A DNA stretch of 32,522 bases from Candidatus Bathyarchaeota archaeon (GCA_026414525.1 JAOAIV010000005.1:1-32522), one strand, 5' to 3'; shown: positions 1-10,511, numbered from the stretch's first letter. A program made the numbers and translations. The notes: a model not told the origin generated them from the sequence alone.

Positions 1-2345
1 TCGAACCTCGCGATTACCGTGTATTTGCCTGGAACTGGCGGCGTGAAGGTGGCGCTGTAGAAGCCGTTTGCGTCGCTTGTTGTCCTCGCCACTTCATAGT
101 AGTTGCCGTTGGGGTCAAGCACTTCAATGACCACTTCAACACCCTTAACGTTAGCAGGGCATTCGAATTGCTTGTAAACATATAGCATCCATTCGCTCAT
201 GGATTCGTCAGCGACTGCCGGAACGCCGTTCGGGAACCGCTTCCGCAGGACTATGTCGTCAGTTCCCGGTGAAATATCGGTGACTGTGCCTTCTACGAGG
301 ATTTTGCTGCCATGAGTAGAAACTTTCGGCGATGCAGTTACAGTTGTTTTGCTGGGTCCCTTGCCGATGGCGTAGATTCGCTGGTCGTAGGTGTCCATTG
401 TCGCGATTATGCTGTCGCCAATAACGGCATTACCACCCCAGCGGGTGCCACGGAACATGCCGTTAACGCGCCAGATGACATCGCCAGTCTCTGCATCCAA
501 GCACACGAAGGGTGCGCCACGAGGCAGAGGTTGCTCAGCGCTGTGCTCACAGTGGCCTAGGTATACTTTGCCATCAGCGATTAAGGCAATCCAGCCCCAC
601 CAGTTTTGGCCTGTAACAGACTCGCTATATGGATCGTTTAACGTGTAAGTCCACACAGTTTTGCCAGTTTTCAGATCATAGACGTACAAGATGCCGCCTA
701 CGCCGACCGAGTAGAGTTTCCCGTAAGCGAAGTACCATGTGTGTTCAACGTTACCCCAGCCGTAAGCGTCTAGGAAGTGCTCAGATTCTGTTTCCCATAG
801 ATAGTTGCCGTTTTCAACGCTGAAACCATAGTGTTTTCGCAGTTCTTTGCACCAGACTGCGATTACGCCGTCTTTGACTTCATTTGATGCACCAGTATAG
901 TGCAGTGTGACAGCGCCGTCAGCCCAGATGGCAGGTGGCGTCCATGTTTTGTCGAATAATGTGTATGTTGACGTGGAAGTTTTGCTCAGGCCCTTAGTGT
1001 TTAGAGCCCAGACTCGGACAAGTGTGCGGTTGTAAAATACACCTACAACGCGGTCATCATATATTTTTAGGGTGCTTGCGCCAAAGGATGTTGAAACTTG
1101 TAAGCCGGCAGGTATGGTTACGTTCCATGAGTATGCGCCGGTTGTGTTAGCAGCGAAGGTTGCTCCGTGGACAAGTGGGCGCATGTAAGCAGCCCAGCTG
1201 CCATAGTTGCCTGGATCTCTGAAGTTGGGGTTGGCTTGGCCTGCTGCGGTTGAGTTCCACATGGCCATCCAGCGGTTAGCAACATCCAACTGGAGGATGA
1301 GGATTTCTCCGCTTGGTCCACGTGTTCTCGTGCCTGAGGGGACGTTGGTCATTGTGTAAATCCATGCGCCGTTGAATGGATCATATGCATGCCAAGTGGT
1401 GCCTGATACGGACCAAAGGTAATTGTAGGAGCCGTCCATGTTCCAGCCGTTGAAGTAGAGAATTTGGCCAAAGGATAGAGAGACGCCTAATTTTTCCCAG
1501 AGGAATTCGCCCGTATGTAGGTCAACAGCAACAATTCCAGTGTTGTTAGAGACAGTTGCGGAGTCTCTGTTGTAATAGAGAATACCATTCATTACTACTG
1601 TGTTAGTGAATTTGCCTTCATATGGGTCGCCTGTTTCAGCTCCAACAGGTAGCTGTGCATCGCCCCAGTATCCGCCGTTCAAGCCGCCCGTGGTTAGCTG
1701 TCTAACCCACAATACGTGAGCAGTTTCAGGCGCATCGTCATTATAAAGCGCCAGCGAGTTAGCAGGACGCTCAAGCCAATTGCCTGAAACTACTGCCCAT
1801 TCGCGTAATTGTGGATCGATGGGTCGGCTCCAGTATTCTGTTGGCAGCGGGTGGCCTGGGTAAGTTGCACGTTTCTCCTCGACCACTTGGAACTCCATTT
1901 CAAGCGTGCTGCCTTTTATGGTTGTTCCATTGTATATCCAGTTGCCGCCTTCAACGTTGTAGAAGTTGCCCCACTTCCAGATTTGCTCAGGGAAATTCAT
2001 TTTCACCTTGTACGTGCCTGTTCGCGTGGGAACATAGTTCATGAATGTCGCTCCAGTAGAGTCAGTCTTGAACGGACCGAAGGATTCGGTGGTTCCATCG
2101 GGCTTTGTGATTGTAAGGGTTAATCCTTCGTAGCCATCGTATACGCTTGGTAGCTGCTGCATTACACCGAAGCGTATGATTGCGGTTTCGCCTACGCCAA
2201 CAGGGTTAGGAACGACGTCAAGGATGGGGAACGATGCTAAGGTTACGCCGGGTTGTGCTATGGCCGGTAAAGCAACAAGTGATAGTGCCATTGCAAATGT
2301 TAGAAGTGCAATTGCGGCATAGGTCTTGCATTTGATCAACTTCAT
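1..2345 (-). CDS. Secreted PQQ-like beta-propeller repeat protein with N- and C-terminal Ig-like regions (C-terminus beyond the window start)
   Basis: Reverse-strand frame open from ATG at 2345 to position 1 with no stop, so absent from the ORF track. N-terminus MKLIKCKTYAAIALLTFAMALSLVALPAIAQ is signal-peptide-like. Repeats such as VAVDLHTGEFLWEK, VYDLKTGKTVWTY and VCLDAETGDVIWRV are PQQ-propeller-like. Confidence 0.85.
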   Translation of the reverse strand, partial: MKLIKCKTYAAIALLTFAMALSLVALPAIAQPGVTLASFPILDVVPNPVGVGETAIIRFGVMQQLPSVYDGYEGLTLTITKPDGTTESFGPFKTDSTGATFMNYVPTRTGTYKVKMNFPEQIWKWGNFYNVEGGNWIYNGTTIKGSTLEMEFQVVEEKRATYPGHPLPTEYWSRPIDPQLREWAVVSGNWLERPANSLALYNDDAPETAHVLWVRQLTTGGLNGGYWGDAQLPVGAETGDPYEGKFTNTVVMNGILYYNRDSATVSNNTGIVAVDLHTGEFLWEKLGVSLSFGQILYFNGWNMDGSYNYLWSVSGTTWHAYDPFNGAWIYTMTNVPSGTRTRGPSGEILILQLDVANRWMAMWNSTAAGQANPNFRDPGNYGSWAAYMRPLVHGATFAANTTGAYSWNVTIPAGLQVSTSFGASTLKIYDDRVVGVFYNRTLVRVWALNTKGLSKTSTSTYTLFDKTWTPPAIWADGAVTLHYTGASNEVKDGVIAVWCKELRKHYGFSVENGNYLWETESEHFLDAYGWGNVEHTWYFAYGKLYSVGVGGILYVYDLKTGKTVWTYTLNDPYSESVTGQNWWGWIALIADGKVYLGHCEHSAEQPLPRGAPFVCLDAETGDVIWRVNGMFRGTRWGGNAVIGDSIIATMDTYDQRIYAIGKGPSKTTVTASPKVSTHGSKILVEGTVTDISPGTDDIVLRKRFPNGVPAVADESMSEWMLYVYKQFECPANVKGVEVVIEVLDPNGNYYEVARTTSDANGFYSATFTPPVPGKYTVIARF

Positions 2346-2407
2346 TCTCCCGATTCTCTCCTTATTTCTTGTGCTACAACGCACGAACCTCATAAAATAC
2401 CAGTAGA

Positions 2408-2425
2408 ACTATATAAAAGCTATTC
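2408..2425 (-). promoter_or_regulatory. Putative TATA box for the PQQ-like protein gene
   Basis: Reverse strand reads AGCTTTTATATAG about 65-75 nt upstream of the ATG; archaeal TATA-like. Confidence 0.35.
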
Positions 2426-2622
2426 CAGATCTGCCCTTTTGATATGTCAGCGCACAGATTTTCACGTTGCGCCGGTTACATGTGCATAACAGTTACTGAT
2501 AAGTGAACCATTGAGAAGACGCCAGCAATTAGTTTAATTTAGGACATATATCGCGAATAGTAATTCAATACTTAAATACGCAACGCGCCATATATGGAAG
2601 TTGAGAAAGGAGAGGACAAGCA

Positions 2623-2979
2623 TTGCTTAAGGGCCTGAGAGTTCCTTGCTTATCGCTTATTCTGATGGGCTCCATGGATTGGCTGACGACAATTATAGGC
2701 ATAGCGTATTTTGGAGCTGTAGAGGGCAACCCGTTCTTGGCTGAAATAACGAGAACAAGTTTGCCGGCATTTACAGCAATAAAACTCTCCACAACACTCA
2801 TTGTGAGCTTACTTTTTTATAACGCAGAGAAAATGCTCCTAAAGACTCAGGATAAGAACAGCTGCGCGTTCAAGCTTACACGCTTCACATTGAGAGGCGC
2901 ATACATTGCAGCCACTTTGCTTCTACTAGCAGCAGTTTTGAACAATCTATTTGTGGTTGTAAGCGCTGCTGCCATTTAA
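2623..2979 (+). CDS. Small integral membrane protein (DUF5658-like?)
   Basis: TTG start preceded by GAAAGGAGAGG; about three hydrophobic segments, MDWLTTIIGIAYFGAVEGNP motif. Confidence 0.65.
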   Translation: MLKGLRVPCLSLILMGSMDWLTTIIGIAYFGAVEGNPFLAEITRTSLPAFTAIKLSTTLIVSLLFYNAEKMLLKTQDKNSCAFKLTRFTLRGAYIAATLLLLAAVLNNLFVVVSAAAI

Positions 2980-3041
2980 CGCATAGAAAACGCGAACATT
3001 TATTAAACAAAAGATTACTTATCTGCTTTGGCGCAAGCAGA

Positions 3042-3203
3042 TTGCAGGCTAACTTCAAGCCGCTGATTGTCTGGCTTATTCTGAATGGGAAAGCAGAAGA
3101 AGCTCTTGAGCATCTTGCCAATGCCTGTGGAATAAGCACTCCGAAGCTGAAGGTGGCTTGCCAAAGGGTGCAAAAAGAAAATTTTAGCTTGTTATACGGC
3201 TAA
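3042..3203 (+). CDS. Possible small protein of 53 aa, unknown function
   Basis: TTG-initiated frame MQANFKPLIVWLILNGKAEEALEHLANACGISTPKLKVACQRVQKENFSLLYG; protein-like composition but below the track length cutoff. Confidence 0.3.
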   Translation: MQANFKPLIVWLILNGKAEEALEHLANACGISTPKLKVACQRVQKENFSLLYG

Positions 3204-3526
3204 AAATAAAACAATTGCATTACTTAACAGCGACACTCTGAGGAATCCTTTTGTTATTTTACATTAAGTTTTATAATCACTTGCGCACGCAACCCATTGA
3301 CAAGCAGCGCAAGGGCACCGAAAAGCATGCCAACAAATTTGCAAAAGTTCTCCGCGCATATGAAAACGCAGATACATGCAAAGTTTAGGTGAATCTTGAT
3401 GCATCGCCGTTATATTTGGTGCAGACAACAAAGTTATATCTTATAATAATAAATTAGCGTGCTAATTGTGCAGAAAGAGGGAGTTATTAATCTTGCTATT
3501 ACGCAGCTATTGACTTGAAAGCAATA

Positions 3527-4024
3527 TTACACTGAGAATAATTCAATCAGTATTTTCATGATTTCTTCTGCGGTTGTTTGAACTCTTGGTGTTAAGCCTT
3601 CTCCGAACTCGGTGTTTTCAGGCTCAATTAGCAACAAAGCAATTTTAGCGGTGGTCATTTTTTTGATGTATTCGCAGAAAATGCGCAGTGGCAGCACATG
3701 TGTGGTTACAGCAGCAAAATTTGCCACTTGCTCGGGGGAAACAAGGCGGACGGCGCCCGGTTGGAGCCCAAGAAATGCAGCGTCGATTATCAGCACATGA
3801 CTTGGTTTGAAATCAACTATGTCTTGTATGAAGCTTTCAGGGACTGTTTCGCATTCAATCAAACATATGTTTGCGGGTGCTTTACCTTTAAGGTCTTGGA
3901 CTATTTTCATGCCTACGAAGTCATCTCTTCGAATGGGGTTTCCAATGCCCGCAACTACAACTTTGTCCGCATAGGCAAACCACTTGTGTAGAGCATCACG
4001 AATAGAAACGGCTTTATTAACCAA
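3527..4024 (-). CDS. Hydrogenase maturation protease (HycI/FrhD family)
   Basis: VVVAGIGNPIRRDDFVGMKIVQDL and HVLIIDAAFLGLQPG motifs; TTG start; directly downstream of the hydrogenase large subunit. Confidence 0.85.
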   Translation of the reverse strand: MVNKAVSIRDALHKWFAYADKVVVAGIGNPIRRDDFVGMKIVQDLKGKAPANICLIECETVPESFIQDIVDFKPSHVLIIDAAFLGLQPGAVRLVSPEQVANFAAVTTHVLPLRIFCEYIKKMTTAKIALLLIEPENTEFGEGLTPRVQTTAEEIMKILIELFSV

Positions 4025-4067
4025 ATTGTATTCCAGCTAGAGAGGGGAAAGAGGAAATAAAAAAGGT

Positions 4068-5522
4068 TTAGCGCTGAATTATCTGTATAAGCTGCTTTTG
4101 TCTGTCATAAACTTCTATGGTCAGGGGCATCTGCCCAACCGCGTAGTGTGTTGCGCATGCAAAGCATGGGTCGTAAGCCCTGAATGCCATCTCCACCTTA
4201 TTCAGCACGCCCTGGTCAACTTTGCCGTTGCGTATCAAGCCCTTTGCGGCGTCGCGGATGGATATGCATATTGCCGGGTAATTGTTGGTGGTGGCCACGA
4301 TCAAGTTTACGTCCTTGACGAGCGCGTCTTTGTCAAGCACGTAGTGATGATAAAGCGTGCCCCTTGCAGCCTCAACAACTCCCACACCTTCACTTGGCTC
4401 ACCAGGCTTATTGCGCACGTTTGTGCTTGTGATTTCAGGGTCTTTTGCCAACTCGAGCGCACGCTCAGCAGCATAAAGCAGCTCAATCAGCCTTGCCCAG
4501 TGGAAAGCTAAAGTGCCGTGCACTGGTTTGCCGCCTAAGGTCTTGTACATCAGTTCGTATTCGGCTTGTGCAAGCGGGGTAGCCATGCCATCAGCCGCGT
4601 TTAGGCGCCCAAGCGGGCCTACGCGGTAGATGCCGCTGTCGGCGCCGTAGATTAAACCTTTCCATCCGACTTTCTTTAAGAATGGAAACTTGGAGTATGT
4701 CCATGGCTCCACGTGCTCGCCGATGTGCTGGAGGTAATCTTTGGGTTCGAACTTTAAGAATTCACGGCCATTTGGGTCTGTTACGCGGATTTTTCCATCA
4801 TAGAAGTTGACTCTGTTCTTGTCATCCACAAGGCCCATGTAGTAGGTCTTCATTGTGTACGCGTCGCTTTTTATCATGTCAACGTAAGCGCTGTTGCCTA
4901 AAACTATGTCGTGGAAAAGTTTCAAGGTGAGCTTCGCGAATTCAACGGATGAAGCAGCCATCTTCTCGATTTCTTGCCTCTTCTCCTCGCTTAAGGGTTT
5001 AGAGACACCGCCGGGTAAGCCGCACACTGGATGTGTAGCTTTACCGCCGAGAATCTCTGTTATCTTCTGTCCGTAGGCTCTGTGCTTTATGACCTCTTTG
5101 CCTATGTCTAGGCCTGCTTTTTCTATGACGCCTAAGATGTTGCGCTTCTCTGGTGGCGCATCTGGACCGACAATGAAGTCTGGTCCGCCTAAGTAGTAGA
5201 AGTGCAGTGTGTGATCGTATATGTAGTATGCTACATACATGAGTTCTCTGAGTTTCTTGGCAGCTGACGGTGGTTCAACTTTGAAAGCGGAGTCTAAGGC
5301 TTTGACTGAGGCAAAGTGGTGGGCGACAGGGCAGACTCCACAGATTCTTGTTGTCAAGATGGGCAGGAGTTCAGCGCGTCTTCCTTCACAGAATTTCTCG
5401 AAGCCTCTCAGTTCGGGAACTTTCAGGTAAGCATTTTCCACTTCGCCCTTATCGTTGAGGAATATGGATATGCTACCATGGCCTTCGAGGCGAGTTACTG
5501 GGTTTATACTTATTTCTTTCAT
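4068..5522 (-). CDS. mvhA: NiFe hydrogenase large subunit, F420-non-reducing (Mvh, group 3) type
   Basis: N-terminal [11 protein letters not shown] and C-terminal DPCFACATH Ni-ligand motifs, followed by a 25-residue tail that would be removed by the protease. Confidence 0.92.
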   Translation of the reverse strand: MKEISINPVTRLEGHGSISIFLNDKGEVENAYLKVPELRGFEKFCEGRRAELLPILTTRICGVCPVAHHFASVKALDSAFKVEPPSAAKKLRELMYVAYYIYDHTLHFYYLGGPDFIVGPDAPPEKRNILGVIEKAGLDIGKEVIKHRAYGQKITEILGGKATHPVCGLPGGVSKPLSEEKRQEIEKMAASSVEFAKLTLKLFHDIVLGNSAYVDMIKSDAYTMKTYYMGLVDDKNRVNFYDGKIRVTDPNGREFLKFEPKDYLQHIGEHVEPWTYSKFPFLKKVGWKGLIYGADSGIYRVGPLGRLNAADGMATPLAQAEYELMYKTLGGKPVHGTLAFHWARLIELLYAAERALELAKDPEITSTNVRNKPGEPSEGVGVVEAARGTLYHHYVLDKDALVKDVNLIVATTNNYPAICISIRDAAKGLIRNGKVDQGVLNKVEMAFRAYDPCFACATHYAVGQMPLTIEVYDRQKQLIQIIQR

Positions 5523-6499
5523 TTCTTTATCACCTTTCTTCGGAGAATTGAAGCTGGAAGAGAATACATATAGAACGTGCCAACAGGATCCTTCACTTGG
5601 GCCATTATTTTCTCAATGTTTTCTGGATCTGCAGACTTCTCATCGTAGCCAAGTATGGAAGCTAAAGCGGTTATCATTCCAGCGCCAAGTTCGGGCATGT
5701 TTGGTGCAGCTCCACCACAGCCAGTGCATGGCATGTCCACTTTTAAGCACTGTGCGCCGCAGCCGCTACGGGTAGCAAGACCCATACAGAGTATTCCTTG
5801 CTCAAGCAAACATTTCTCTGGCTCCGGAGTCTTCTCGTACACACGATAAATCTTTGAGATTTTCTTGTTTTCTCTTTTTCGCGGGCATTCGTCGCAAACA
5901 GCCTTTAGCGGCGCAAGCACGGAGCCTTTTGGTGGAAGCTCATTTTTCGCGATGGCATCGACAGCGTTAACGATGAGTGGAACAGGCGGTGGGCAACCAG
6001 GCAGATAGTAATCTACGTCAACTGTCTGCGCCAAGGTTTTAACGGTATCATAGAATTCCGGGATCTCCAGGACACCTTCTTTCACTTTGGTCTCGGGTTG
6101 AGGTATAACTCCTGCAGGGTTAACTACAGACTTCTCGTTAAGATAAACATGCTCAAGGATTTCTTTGCTGTCATGCAGATTAGCTAATCCCGGTACGCAT
6201 CCTTCGTGTGCGCATGAACCGAAAGCCACTAGCAGATTGGACTTTTTCCGCAAAAGCTTGGCCATGTACTCTTGTTCGCTGTTACGGATAGAACCATTAA
6301 AGAATGTGATGTCAATGTACTTGTCAGGCATTGCTTCAACATCGGCATATTTGACGTCGAGAGCTACAGGCCAGAACACGATGTCAGCAATTTTCACTAC
6401 GTCAAGGATTTTCTCGTTCATGTCTAAAACTGCTATTTCACAGCCGCCACAGCTTGCAGCCCAGTAGAAGGCTATTTTCAGTTTTTTGTTTGTATTCAT
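5519..6499 (-). CDS. mvhG: NiFe hydrogenase small subunit, F420-non-reducing (Mvh) type
   Basis: N-terminal CGGCEIAVLD, YYLPGCPPPVP, further FeS cysteine motifs (MPCTGCGGAAPNMPELGAGM); 4-nt overlap with mvhA. Confidence 0.9.
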   Translation of the reverse strand: MNTNKKLKIAFYWAASCGGCEIAVLDMNEKILDVVKIADIVFWPVALDVKYADVEAMPDKYIDITFFNGSIRNSEQEYMAKLLRKKSNLLVAFGSCAHEGCVPGLANLHDSKEILEHVYLNEKSVVNPAGVIPQPETKVKEGVLEIPEFYDTVKTLAQTVDVDYYLPGCPPPVPLIVNAVDAIAKNELPPKGSVLAPLKAVCDECPRKRENKKISKIYRVYEKTPEPEKCLLEQGILCMGLATRSGCGAQCLKVDMPCTGCGGAAPNMPELGAGMITALASILGYDEKSADPENIEKIMAQVKDPVGTFYMYSLPASILRRKVIKK

Positions 6500-6796
6500 T
6501 TATTTTGCACCTTCAGAGGCTCTTTCAAGTTTTGGGGAATGGTGACTTGGGGCTTTACGTTTTTGCAACATTTTTTAGGCACCATTCATGGATAGCTTTT
6601 CAAATTGCATAACAACTACATAAAGCTTAAGCCGCGCTTTCATTGATTTCTCCATTCTGGGAAAGTTTTAAGCGGAAGATTTGACGCGACAATACTCGCG
6701 CTAATAAAAGGGTATCTCATTGACATATTCTGCAGCGCTTAGCTACCGTCAGTCAAATATGGCGACAAATTACTCGGAATACCTAGGAGGCATTTA

Positions 6797-7144
6797 TCAA
6801 ACTATGTAGAAAACATTACTTTTTTGGCCACTTTGCTTTTTCAACCAGTTTTCACTCATCAGACACCATTTTGACTCTTTTCCATCGATACGAAGTAACA
6901 GTATTAAATCGTCGCTGTCAAGTTTGGCATATTCAACCAGCATGTTATAGGTATCTTGCGTAATTTCAATTTCTAGGTCTTGAATTTGCCCGTCATTGGC
7001 TCTCCGTGCATGAAAAACCGCTTTGAGCATATCGCTGCCTTCTTGCAGTTTAACATTAACGCGATTTACAAAGTATATCGTGCTGCCATAGCTAAGGATG
7101 ACGTTGTGTGCGTTTTCAGATTTAACTTCGCTGTGCTCCCCCAA
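6797..7144 (-). CDS. Hypothetical protein, 115 aa, downstream of cheA
   Basis: ORF collinear with the che operon; no recognised motif. Confidence 0.55.
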   Translation of the reverse strand: MGEHSEVKSENAHNVILSYGSTIYFVNRVNVKLQEGSDMLKAVFHARRANDGQIQDLEIEITQDTYNMLVEYAKLDSDDLILLLRIDGKESKWCLMSENWLKKQSGQKSNVFYIV

Positions 7145-7275
7145 CTTGCAGTCAACTTCCCTTAGTTAACTGCAATGAAGGAGGAAATTAAGCGCTTTTC
7201 CATTTACGGGAATATTATATATTCCGACTGGCACGTCAAAATAGTGGAAAGCCATTTTATAAAGAAAAAAGAGGC

Positions 7276-9522
7276 TCAAGCATTTTTCCGCGCTGTGTTT
7301 ACGAATTGACCTACATCCAGCACCAGAACCACTTGGCCGTCGCCTAGAATTGTGGCGCCGCTGATTCCTTTAATTCCCTTTAAGGTTTCGCTGAGAGGCT
7401 TCACCAGAATGTCCTGTTGGCTTATAACCGAATCTACTATTAAGCCGATCTTTGTCTTTTCGTCGCCCAAGTGGGTTATTAATAGTTCGAATTCTTCTTC
7501 TTCTGGACCTTCATAGCCTAGCAGTTTATGCAAGTGAACAACCGGAATTACCTTGCCCCTAACAACTATTGCATCTGTTTTACCCAGCAGTTTTATGTCG
7601 CTCTTCTTTGCACGGATAATTTCTGAGACTTGGCTTGTAGGAATTGTAAATGTCTGTCCTGAATCTCTTACAAGTATTGCCTTAATAATTGCTAATGTCA
7701 ACGGCACTTTTAGGATGATCTTTGTTCCTTTGCCTACACGTGTTTCAAACTGCACAGTGCCACCAAGCGCCGCAATTTTAGTTTTTACAACATCCATACC
7801 TACGCCCCTGCCGCTTGTTTCAGTAACTTCTTTGTTTGTTGAGAAACCAGGCAGAAAAATCAAGCCCACCAACTCATTTCGGCTCATTTTTTCAGCTTCC
7901 TCTTTGCTGATGAAGCCCTTTTGGATAGCCACTGCTTTAATTTTTTCAGGATCAATTCCTGCACCATCATCTTCCACTTCTATGATGACATGTTCTCCGC
8001 TTCGCTGCGCTGCGAGTCTTATTTTTCCAACAGGATCCTTGTTCAATTTCTTTCTTTCTTCAGGCGGCTCTATTCCATGATCAATGCTATTTCTTAATAG
8101 ATGGATAAGTGGTTCTCCGATTTCATCTAACACTGTTCGATCAATCTCTATGTCTCTTCCTTCCATCACAAGCTCAATTAACTTTTTTCTCTTTAGCGAA
8201 AGATCTCGAACTAATCTCGGGAATCGGTCAAAAATTTGACTCACTGGAACCATTCGCACTTGCATAACGAGATCGTGTAGATCAGATGTAAGCCGGTCAA
8301 TGTTCTCAGCGATTCTTTTTAACTCATTGCTTCTATTATCCGAAATTAACTGAAGCAAGGCAATTTTGTTAATGACAAGTTCACCCACTAAATTCATGAT
8401 CTTGTCGAGTTGCTCAAATTTAACACGGACAGTTTGAGTAGCTCTTACCTCCGCAAAAAGTTTCGTTGCCTCTGTTATTTGTTTACTTTGTTCATCAATG
8501 CAACGCCTTAAGGAAGATGCATTATCTGATAGAGGAGCGTTCTCCGTTTTTGCAGATGTCACTGTTGACGTTTCAACAAGAGAAACCTGATTTGTTCCTT
8601 CGACATTCTGCTCAAGGGCTACACAAAACGTGTTAAGTGCTTGTTTAGCTTCTATCTGATTCTCAGTTTTAAATGGAACCAGTGTCTCGGTTTTAATTTC
8701 AGGTTTAGTCTCTTTTTCTGGTAACACGGGATTGTAATGCGCAACATGTACATCCTCGATTTCACAGACTTGGCGGATGCATTTTTCAATTTCCTCAGCG
8801 CTACATTTGCTGATAATCGCTAGCTTAAAGCCAGCATCAAGCTCATCTTCTTTAAAAGCTTCAAGCGCTTTTTGATCGGGATGGGTCTTAATTACTTCGG
8901 CTAACTCTGAGATCTTGCTTAGAACAAGGATCGCTCGAACGCTTTTGAAAGCGCAATCTTTGCTAAACTTCAAATCTACAAAGTAACAATGCTCACCGCA
9001 TACTTCAGCGTTTATTATCGCCTCTTTTTCAGTTTCAGTGAGCTCTATGAACACCGTAGTTGTTTCTACAGGCAAAACTTCCTTCTTGATTTCGACAGGT
9101 GAAACCTCCTGCTTTATCTCTTTAACTTCTTCAATCGTAGTCAACTCTGTTGCTTCTTGGAGTCTTTGAAGCAAAATTGGAACTTTAATTTCCTCTTCAT
9201 TCATGTTCTGTATGTTTTCTAATCTCGAAGACAAAGCGTCTGCACATTCAAGAAGCACGCTGATTAGATTACTCGAGGGCTTAAGACCCTTCCGTAGGTC
9301 ATCGAAAACATCTTCCATTGCATGCGTCAGCTCTTGCATATCTTTATAGCCCATCATGCCTGAGCACCCTTTTAGAGTGTGCGCTGCCCTGAAAAGCACA
9401 TTGACGAGTTCTATGTTTTGCGGATCTTTTTCTAGACTTAGCAGTGATTGTGTGAGAGTATCTATGTGCTCCCTTGCCTCTTCAATGAAAACTTCTCTGT
9501 ATTGGTTACAGTCTGTTGGCAA
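7276..9522 (-). CDS. cheA: Chemotaxis histidine kinase CheA
   Basis: HPt AHTLKGCSGMMGY, P3 dimerisation region, ATPase boxes (HLLRNSIDHGIE, DDGAGID, GRGVGMDVVK), C-terminal CheW-like domain. Confidence 0.96.
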   Translation of the reverse strand: MPTDCNQYREVFIEEAREHIDTLTQSLLSLEKDPQNIELVNVLFRAAHTLKGCSGMMGYKDMQELTHAMEDVFDDLRKGLKPSSNLISVLLECADALSSRLENIQNMNEEEIKVPILLQRLQEATELTTIEEVKEIKQEVSPVEIKKEVLPVETTTVFIELTETEKEAIINAEVCGEHCYFVDLKFSKDCAFKSVRAILVLSKISELAEVIKTHPDQKALEAFKEDELDAGFKLAIISKCSAEEIEKCIRQVCEIEDVHVAHYNPVLPEKETKPEIKTETLVPFKTENQIEAKQALNTFCVALEQNVEGTNQVSLVETSTVTSAKTENAPLSDNASSLRRCIDEQSKQITEATKLFAEVRATQTVRVKFEQLDKIMNLVGELVINKIALLQLISDNRSNELKRIAENIDRLTSDLHDLVMQVRMVPVSQIFDRFPRLVRDLSLKRKKLIELVMEGRDIEIDRTVLDEIGEPLIHLLRNSIDHGIEPPEERKKLNKDPVGKIRLAAQRSGEHVIIEVEDDGAGIDPEKIKAVAIQKGFISKEEAEKMSRNELVGLIFLPGFSTNKEVTETSGRGVGMDVVKTKIAALGGTVQFETRVGKGTKIILKVPLTLAIIKAILVRDSGQTFTIPTSQVSEIIRAKKSDIKLLGKTDAIVVRGKVIPVVHLHKLLGYEGPEEEEFELLITHLGDEKTKIGLIVDSVISQQDILVKPLSETLKGIKGISGATILGDGQVVLVLDVGQFVNTARKNA

Positions 9523-9578
9523 GAGACCACCAACCTTGAATTTTTATGTATTTCATTATTCGTATGGGCGCGAAGAGT

Positions 9579-10511
9579 TCACCGACGTACAATTGTTCCT
9601 TGTCCCCCTGTTAGATTATTTAGACTAAGTGTGTCAACTTGCGCTACACCTAAACGGTACTCTGACGTTGGAGAGGAGTCTTTGGAGGGCTTTTGGTATA
9701 CACGACAGTTAACATCTATACATAAAAACTTCGCACACGGCTCACCGCTAAGTATTTCAGATTTTCCAGTTACTAAATAGCCGCCCTCTCGTAGCGCATT
9801 GTAAAAATGCATGTGAACATGCTGTTGACTTTCTCTCGCGAAGAATATCATAACATTCCTGCATAATATTAAATCCAAATTATTATGCAACGGAGGTTTC
9901 ATCAAATCATGTTTTTCAAAGCGTACCAGTTGTTTTACGAAATCTTTGATTCGGTACGTTGTGTACTCATGCGAGAAGTATTCTTTAATTAGCGAGTCTT
10001 CAACGTCGCATAATTGTTTTTTGGTGTATTCACCTTTTTGGGCTTTTGTTAATGCGTCCTCATCTATATCTGAGGCATAAATTGTGACTTTGTAATTGGG
10101 TAATTGGTCACCTAGCACCTTGTGAACCAAAATTGCGAGGGAGTATGGTTCTTCTCCTGTTGCGCAACCCGCGCTCCAGATAGCGACTTCCTTTGAATTA
10201 AAAAGAACAGGAAGAACTCTCTTTTCGAGATAATCATAAACATCTCTATCTCTGAAAAACGTAGTAAAATTGATTGTTAAATCGTTAAGAATATTATTGA
10301 ATTCTATCGGGTTTTTCTTTAGATAACCCAGGTATTTGCTGAAAGTGTATGTACCAGTTGCTCTTAAACGAATCGATAATCTTCTTTTTAGGTATTCATC
10401 GCGGTAACAACTAAAATTGAGACCGATAGTTTCATGCAACAAGTTTTTTACTTTTTCGTAAGCGATATCTTCAAGAAAATTTTTAGTTTCAACCGTTGCC
10501 ATCGCGCACAT
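9579..10511 (-). CDS. cheR: Chemotaxis MCP methyltransferase CheR
   Basis: AIWSAGCATGEEPYSLAI SAM-binding motif and DLILCRNVMIFF. The track start at 10583 runs deep into cheC; ATG at 10511 (MCAMATVETKNF) after a G-rich stretch is more plausible. Confidence 0.93.
   Translation of the reverse strand: MCAMATVETKNFLEDIAYEKVKNLLHETIGLNFSCYRDEYLKRRLSIRLRATGTYTFSKYLGYLKKNPIEFNNILNDLTINFTTFFRDRDVYDYLEKRVLPVLFNSKEVAIWSAGCATGEEPYSLAILVHKVLGDQLPNYKVTIYASDIDEDALTKAQKGEYTKKQLCDVEDSLIKEYFSHEYTTYRIKDFVKQLVRFEKHDLMKPPLHNNLDLILCRNVMIFFARESQQHVHMHFYNALREGGYLVTGKSEILSGEPCAKFLCIDVNCRVYQKPSKDSSPTSEYRLGVAQVDTLSLNNLTGGQGTIVRR

Noticed and set aside
312-2123. Plus-strand ORFs 312-560, 391-648, 629-823, 1809-2123 and 1811-2044
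   Set aside because: They lie antisense to the long open PQQ-like protein frame and have no protein-like motifs.
4740-4756. GGGTTCGAAC, resembling a tRNA T-loop
   Set aside because: It lies inside mvhA and no acceptor or anticodon arms surround it. No tRNA was found in the window.
4098-5775. Plus-strand ORFs within the hydrogenase genes
   Set aside because: Antisense shadows of mvhA and mvhG, which have clear motifs on the reverse strand.
7553-8080. 175-aa plus-strand ORF inside cheA
   Set aside because: Antisense to well-conserved CheA catalytic domains.
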